From Chamaecrista fasciculata (lineage: Eukaryota > Streptophyta > Magnoliopsida > Fabales > Fabaceae), in NCBI GenBank assembly GCA_003254925.1, contig QANZ01028759.1:426881-490880 (forward strand): DNA of 64,000 nucleotides, read 5' to 3'. Made by a program: the position numbers and the translations under genes. The notes below the pieces were generated by a model. That model was not told the origin of the DNA. It ran no database searches and saw nothing but the letters and a program-made list of their open reading frames with translations. Shown piece after piece: positions 60,540 to 64,000 of this stretch (its first letter is position 1; every line of letters starts with the position of its first letter).

Positions 60540-61748
60540 GGGCCTGTTTGGGTGGTGATTACTTTTTCATTATCTTTTCATTATCCTCATTTTCATTATA
60601 TAACTTCATCTACAGTGCTATATGGGTGTTTGTTTTGCAATTATAAAGTCATTACAAAAATATCACTTCATTACAAACTCATTTCATTACATATTTCATA
60701 TCCAATTACTAACATACCCCTACTCAAATACCTATAATTACCTATACTCTAATACAAATATAAAAAAACTATTTAGCAAAATAGTAATTTTCAATACCCT
60801 CATTTATTACACTTACAACTTTTTCTCTCCACTCATCATTTTTTCTTTTTTCTTCCTCTTTCTCTCTCCACTTATCATTTTTTCAATACCCTAATTTTCA
60901 ATACTATATATAATTTATAATTTATATTAATTTAAAATAAAATAATTCAACTCATGTTATTTACATTTTAGTCCATGATATAAAATATATAATTCAGACG
61001 CCAAAAATATACATTTTGGTCTCTCCTCCAGTATATATATGGGTATACGAGAGAGGCGGATAGTGGAAGAAGAGTGGATGGTGCGATGTGCTCATGCGTG
61101 AAGATCAACGGTCATATTATTACCCGCAAAAAGACAAACCGTTTTGATTAATATATAATTTTTGGTCCCACATTTTTTTCGTGGATAACATTTTGGTCCT
61201 TCAATTTATTTTTTGGAGGAAAGTTTGCAATATAGAAACCCAATCGTTGATGAATGCAATTTTTTACGGGTCAAGAGATATATTTCACTTTCGTAAGGAC
61301 CAATTCGTTCAATTTATATAAAATCATAGACCAAATGGTAGGTTTTTAAAAATTTTCATGTTATTTACATTTTGGTCCTTTCATTTCATTACATAATACT
61401 ACTCCAACCTTCATTACAAATATTCACATCTAGCACAAATTCCGAGACAATTTCATTACCATTTCATTTCATAACCACCACAACCAAAAAGTCAAAATAT
61501 TATTTTTTTTTATTTCTATCTATTTCCATTATCAATTATCAATTCTATCCCTATACAATTTAAAAAAACCCATATATTTATTTCAACCAACCACAATCAT
61601 TACATACCATTTTTCATAATTTCACATCCTATTTTTTTCATTACATCTCAAACTAATCCAAACACCATTTTCATTACATAATTTTCTCATTACCATTTCA
61701 TTACATAAAATCATCATTTCATTACCTACTTTTAATCCAAACACACCC
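60540..61748. mobile_element. PIF/Harbinger (Tourist-like) non-autonomous element
   Basis: TTA on both sides (60537-60539 and 61749-61751). Ends GGGCCTGTTTGG and, inverted, GGGTGTGTTTGG fit Harbinger TIRs. Subterminal regions are dense in TTCATTACAT-type words, inverted between the ends. CATGTTATTTACATTTTGGTCC-like sequence at about 60953 and 61359 brackets a second, foldback-like insert. No transposase. Confidence 0.75.
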
Positions 61749-61866
61749 TTAATCTTCTCACGCCTATCCCCATTGCCATCAAGGGTTCGAATCATGCCTC
61801 GTAAAATAAATCATTTATCTATCGATTTGAAAGAAATGTGGCGCACGTGAGCAACGGACACATTCT

Positions 61867-61880
61867 AAACCCTAAACCCT
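61867..61880 (+). promoter_or_regulatory. Telo-box motif before the small gene
   Basis: AAACCCTAAACCCT about 30 bp before the ATG at 61911. Telo-boxes (AAACCCTA) near the transcription start are typical of plant genes for translation and mitochondrial biogenesis; here it supports a housekeeping-type promoter. Confidence 0.45.
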
Positions 61881-61910
61881 CTTCTTCCTCAGGTTCTTTC
61901 GCCCACTGCG

Positions 61911-63546
61911 ATGGCATTCCACTCCGACATGGCTTCACGCAGGCTCTTATCGTCGTTGCTCCGATCATCGATAAGCCGATCTCCGTTAAGATCACAAGAA
62001 CTCACGCGCTCGAATGTTCGATTCTCTTCTTCATATGTTTCCCCTGAAATCTCTCCCGTCAACGTAAGGCTCATTTTCATTCCCTCACTTAGAAACTTCA
62101 GTTTTTCATTTCGATCTGATAGTGCTTCTGCTATGTATAATTGGAAGAAATCGGAGACTTTTTTATTCGTCTGCTGCTATGGAAATGTGGTTTACAGAAT
62201 AGTTGAATATCTTAGTGTGTTATGGAAAATGGAATTGTTTTAGACGATTCTCGTTCGCAATAGTAATTTCCGTCGGTGATGATGATGTTGTGATTGGCGT
62301 ACGTGTAGAATTATAGTGTTATTCGGAGGCTAGATCATTTGCTCTGTTTTTTCTCGTTTTTTCTTGTGCAAGATTGATTAAATGTCTAAATAAAAAATGA
62401 CATTAGAAACTTCAGCCCTTTCGAGTGTGGTAATTACTGAGTACAAATGGCCAATTTGTTCTGAGATAGTTGTAGTACTTTGGCTTTTTTTAGACTTTGA
62501 TTAATTGACATCTGCTGCCATCATATTTTCTTTAGCAGACTGGGATATTCGCCCAGACTGAGGGATTCACAAGATTCGAGCACAGTAATGGCTTAGCATT
62601 GAGTTTACCCACAAACAGTTCCCAGATATCAGGAAATGTCGTGTTCCCTGTCAAATTGGTGTCCCAAAGTGAGGTTTGTCATGCATTTCAGATTCTTGTG
62701 CTTTGCATTCTCGTAGGCAGAAAATATAGGTAGACTACTAACGATGAATCGCTTTTGTCATATAATCTGTCACTGATCTGATGGGAAAATCTTAGCCTGG
62801 TTTTTGCAAGATATATGTTCTACTATATATAATTCGATATTTAATACATGTTCTCCAATATATATGCAACATCTGGGGGAAAGTTTTTGAAATAATGTGA
62901 TGCTTGCTTTGTTTAACTGAAGAACCTAATAGCACCTAAAAATATATAAGTAAGTTATATCCTTCTGATAATGAACTATAATTGCACAACCGCTCTTCAC
63001 ATATGAAACAGTGAGAAAATAATGATTCCCTGAAAGTTTTTACTTTACTTATTGTGCTTATTACATGCTATCGAGTTCCAATTTTGATTGTGATTTTGGC
63101 TTATAAATAAGATAGGTTTTCAGGGTATAGAGTTTAGGGACACTAATTTAGTACATAATTAGACTCTTAATTTGTTTCCCCCTTTGTTTTCAAGTGGACA
63201 GCATTAGTCAATTTGATGTTATCTTTTGTTGAGGGCGGCTTTTCAGTTCAATGCTCGTTATTTAGATTTAACACGAGTAGGTTTCTTGTTTTAAGCGCAG
63301 ATACTTTCCTTTACCTAAATTTAACGTAATATGGTTCATATTGGAGTTTTTTCCAGTTAGATTTTAGGTTGTCGTTCATGTGTTACTAAGTTGTAACCCG
63401 CCTTTGCATGCAAAATGATTCTCTGTAGATGCCTTAGGTTATCCAATTATAGATGAATTCATGGTTCTTAAGCAATCGGGTAAGCTGTACTTGACTATTT
63501 TAAGAGAAGCATGTTTCTTTTACAGGAAATGGTATTGCTTGCATAG
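61911..63546 (+). CDS. Small putative mitochondrial protein (three exons)
   Basis: Exons 61911-62063, 62539-62673 and 63526-63546 join in phase 0 through clean borders (AAC/GTAAGG, TTTAGCAG, GAG/GTTTGT, TTTTACAG), giving 102 aa. The N-terminus MAFHSDMASRRLLSSLLRSS is rich in Arg, Ser and Leu and resembles mitochondrial presequences; MASRRLLSSLLRSS is nearly the start of plant mitochondrial ATP synthase beta. Translation could also start at the second Met (61929). Exon 2 reads TGIFAQTEGFTRFEHSNG and onward, and exon 3 adds only EMVLLA. No domain recognised. The last exon continues into the PPR gene at 63612. No transmembrane segment is obvious. Confidence 0.6.
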
Positions 63547-63611
63547 GCCAGGTCTTGAAAACACAACCACTGCAACATGCACCAACTGTGCATTCTATTC
63601 AATATTCAAGT

Positions 63612-64000
63612 ATGCTTGAACTTAACTCTGAACTGAAGCAACTAGTGAAAAGGGGTCAGTTGTGTGAAGCTAGGGATATGTTTGATAAAATGCCTCAAAG
63701 AGACGAAATTTCTTGGACCACAATAATAGCTGGTTATGTCAACACCTCAGACTCCCATGGAGCATTGGTCTTGTTTTCAAATATGTGGGTACAACCAGGA
63801 CTTCAAATGGACCAATTTGTGATCAGTATTGCAATTAAGGCTTGTGCAGTCAGTATGAACATATGTTACGGAGAATTACTGCATGGATATGCTGTGAAGT
63901 CTGGTTTGAAAAACTCAGTATTTGTTGGTAGTGCCCTACTAGACATGTACATGAAACAAGGCAAATTAGAGCAAGGTCGCAGATTTTTTAAAGAAATGAC
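63612..64000 (+). CDS. PLS-class PPR protein, At3g47840-like (5' part)
   Basis: Open from ATG 63612 to the window edge. Start MLELNSELKQLVKRGQLCEA, then PPR motifs ARDMFDKMPQRDEISWTTII, AGYVNTSDSHGALVLFSNMW, QMDQFVISIAIKACA and SVFVGSALLDMYMKQGKLEQ. The alternation of short S and long L repeats (DEISWTTIIAGY, CYGELLHGYAVKSGL) marks the PLS class, whose members usually act in organellar RNA editing. The frame is also open upstream to the TTTTACAG splice site at 63525, so an earlier start through splicing is possible. Only about 130 residues of an expected 700 are in view. Confidence 0.88.
   Translation, partial: MLELNSELKQLVKRGQLCEARDMFDKMPQRDEISWTTIIAGYVNTSDSHGALVLFSNMWVQPGLQMDQFVISIAIKACAVSMNICYGELLHGYAVKSGLKNSVFVGSALLDMYMKQGKLEQGRRFFKEM

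Overview
This is an AT-rich, intron-bearing, transposon-dense stretch of a flowering-plant nuclear genome. The evidence is an alpha-expansin gene with plant introns, two pentatricopeptide-repeat (PPR) genes, a nuclear tRNA-Cys, and many plant-type transposable elements. A eudicot is the best fit. A legume is possible (the palindromic GCGG-rich repeat at the start of the first PPR gene recalls legume repeats), but this is a guess. There are three long N gaps (14553-14619, 24672-25096, 47038-47431) and four isolated Ns (9388, 17729, 18122, 19918), so this is draft assembly.

Layout. 1-7000: intergenic, with two foldback Mutator-type MITEs and a polyA-tailed LINE-derived insertion. 7049-8960: a complete three-exon alpha-expansin gene on the minus strand. 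9-26 kb: gene-poor, with a hAT MITE (perfect 8-bp TSD), SINEs, a tRNA-Cys(GCA) gene, foldback elements, a Helitron terminus, a deleted LTR retrotransposon and a 392-bp duplication that looks like an assembly artefact. 26212-39819: two Helitrons of one family with outward-facing 3' ends. The minus-strand one carries exon pieces of a GH36 alpha-galactosidase/raffinose-synthase-type gene and a METTL5-type methyltransferase gene. The plus-strand one (probably 31561-39819) carries pieces of hexokinase, an unknown coiled-coil protein, a WDR20-type WD40 protein, an aspartic protease and an NLR leucine-rich-repeat region, all on its own strand. 40-55 kb: hAT, SINE, LINE and several Mutator-like elements with 9-bp target duplications. 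55849-64000: the gene-bearing end, with an At2g30780-like PPR gene, a LINE ORF1 (DUF4283) retrocopy, a Harbinger-type element, a small gene for a putative mitochondrial protein, and the start of an At3g47840-like PPR gene that runs off the window.

The host genes do not form a functional cluster. The expansin acts in the cell wall; the PPR proteins and the small protein are probably organellar. The most unusual content is the pair of gene-capturing Helitrons, the repeat-derived N-terminus of the first PPR protein, and the small ORF whose last exon runs directly into the second PPR gene. All calls come from reading by eye; no database search was run.
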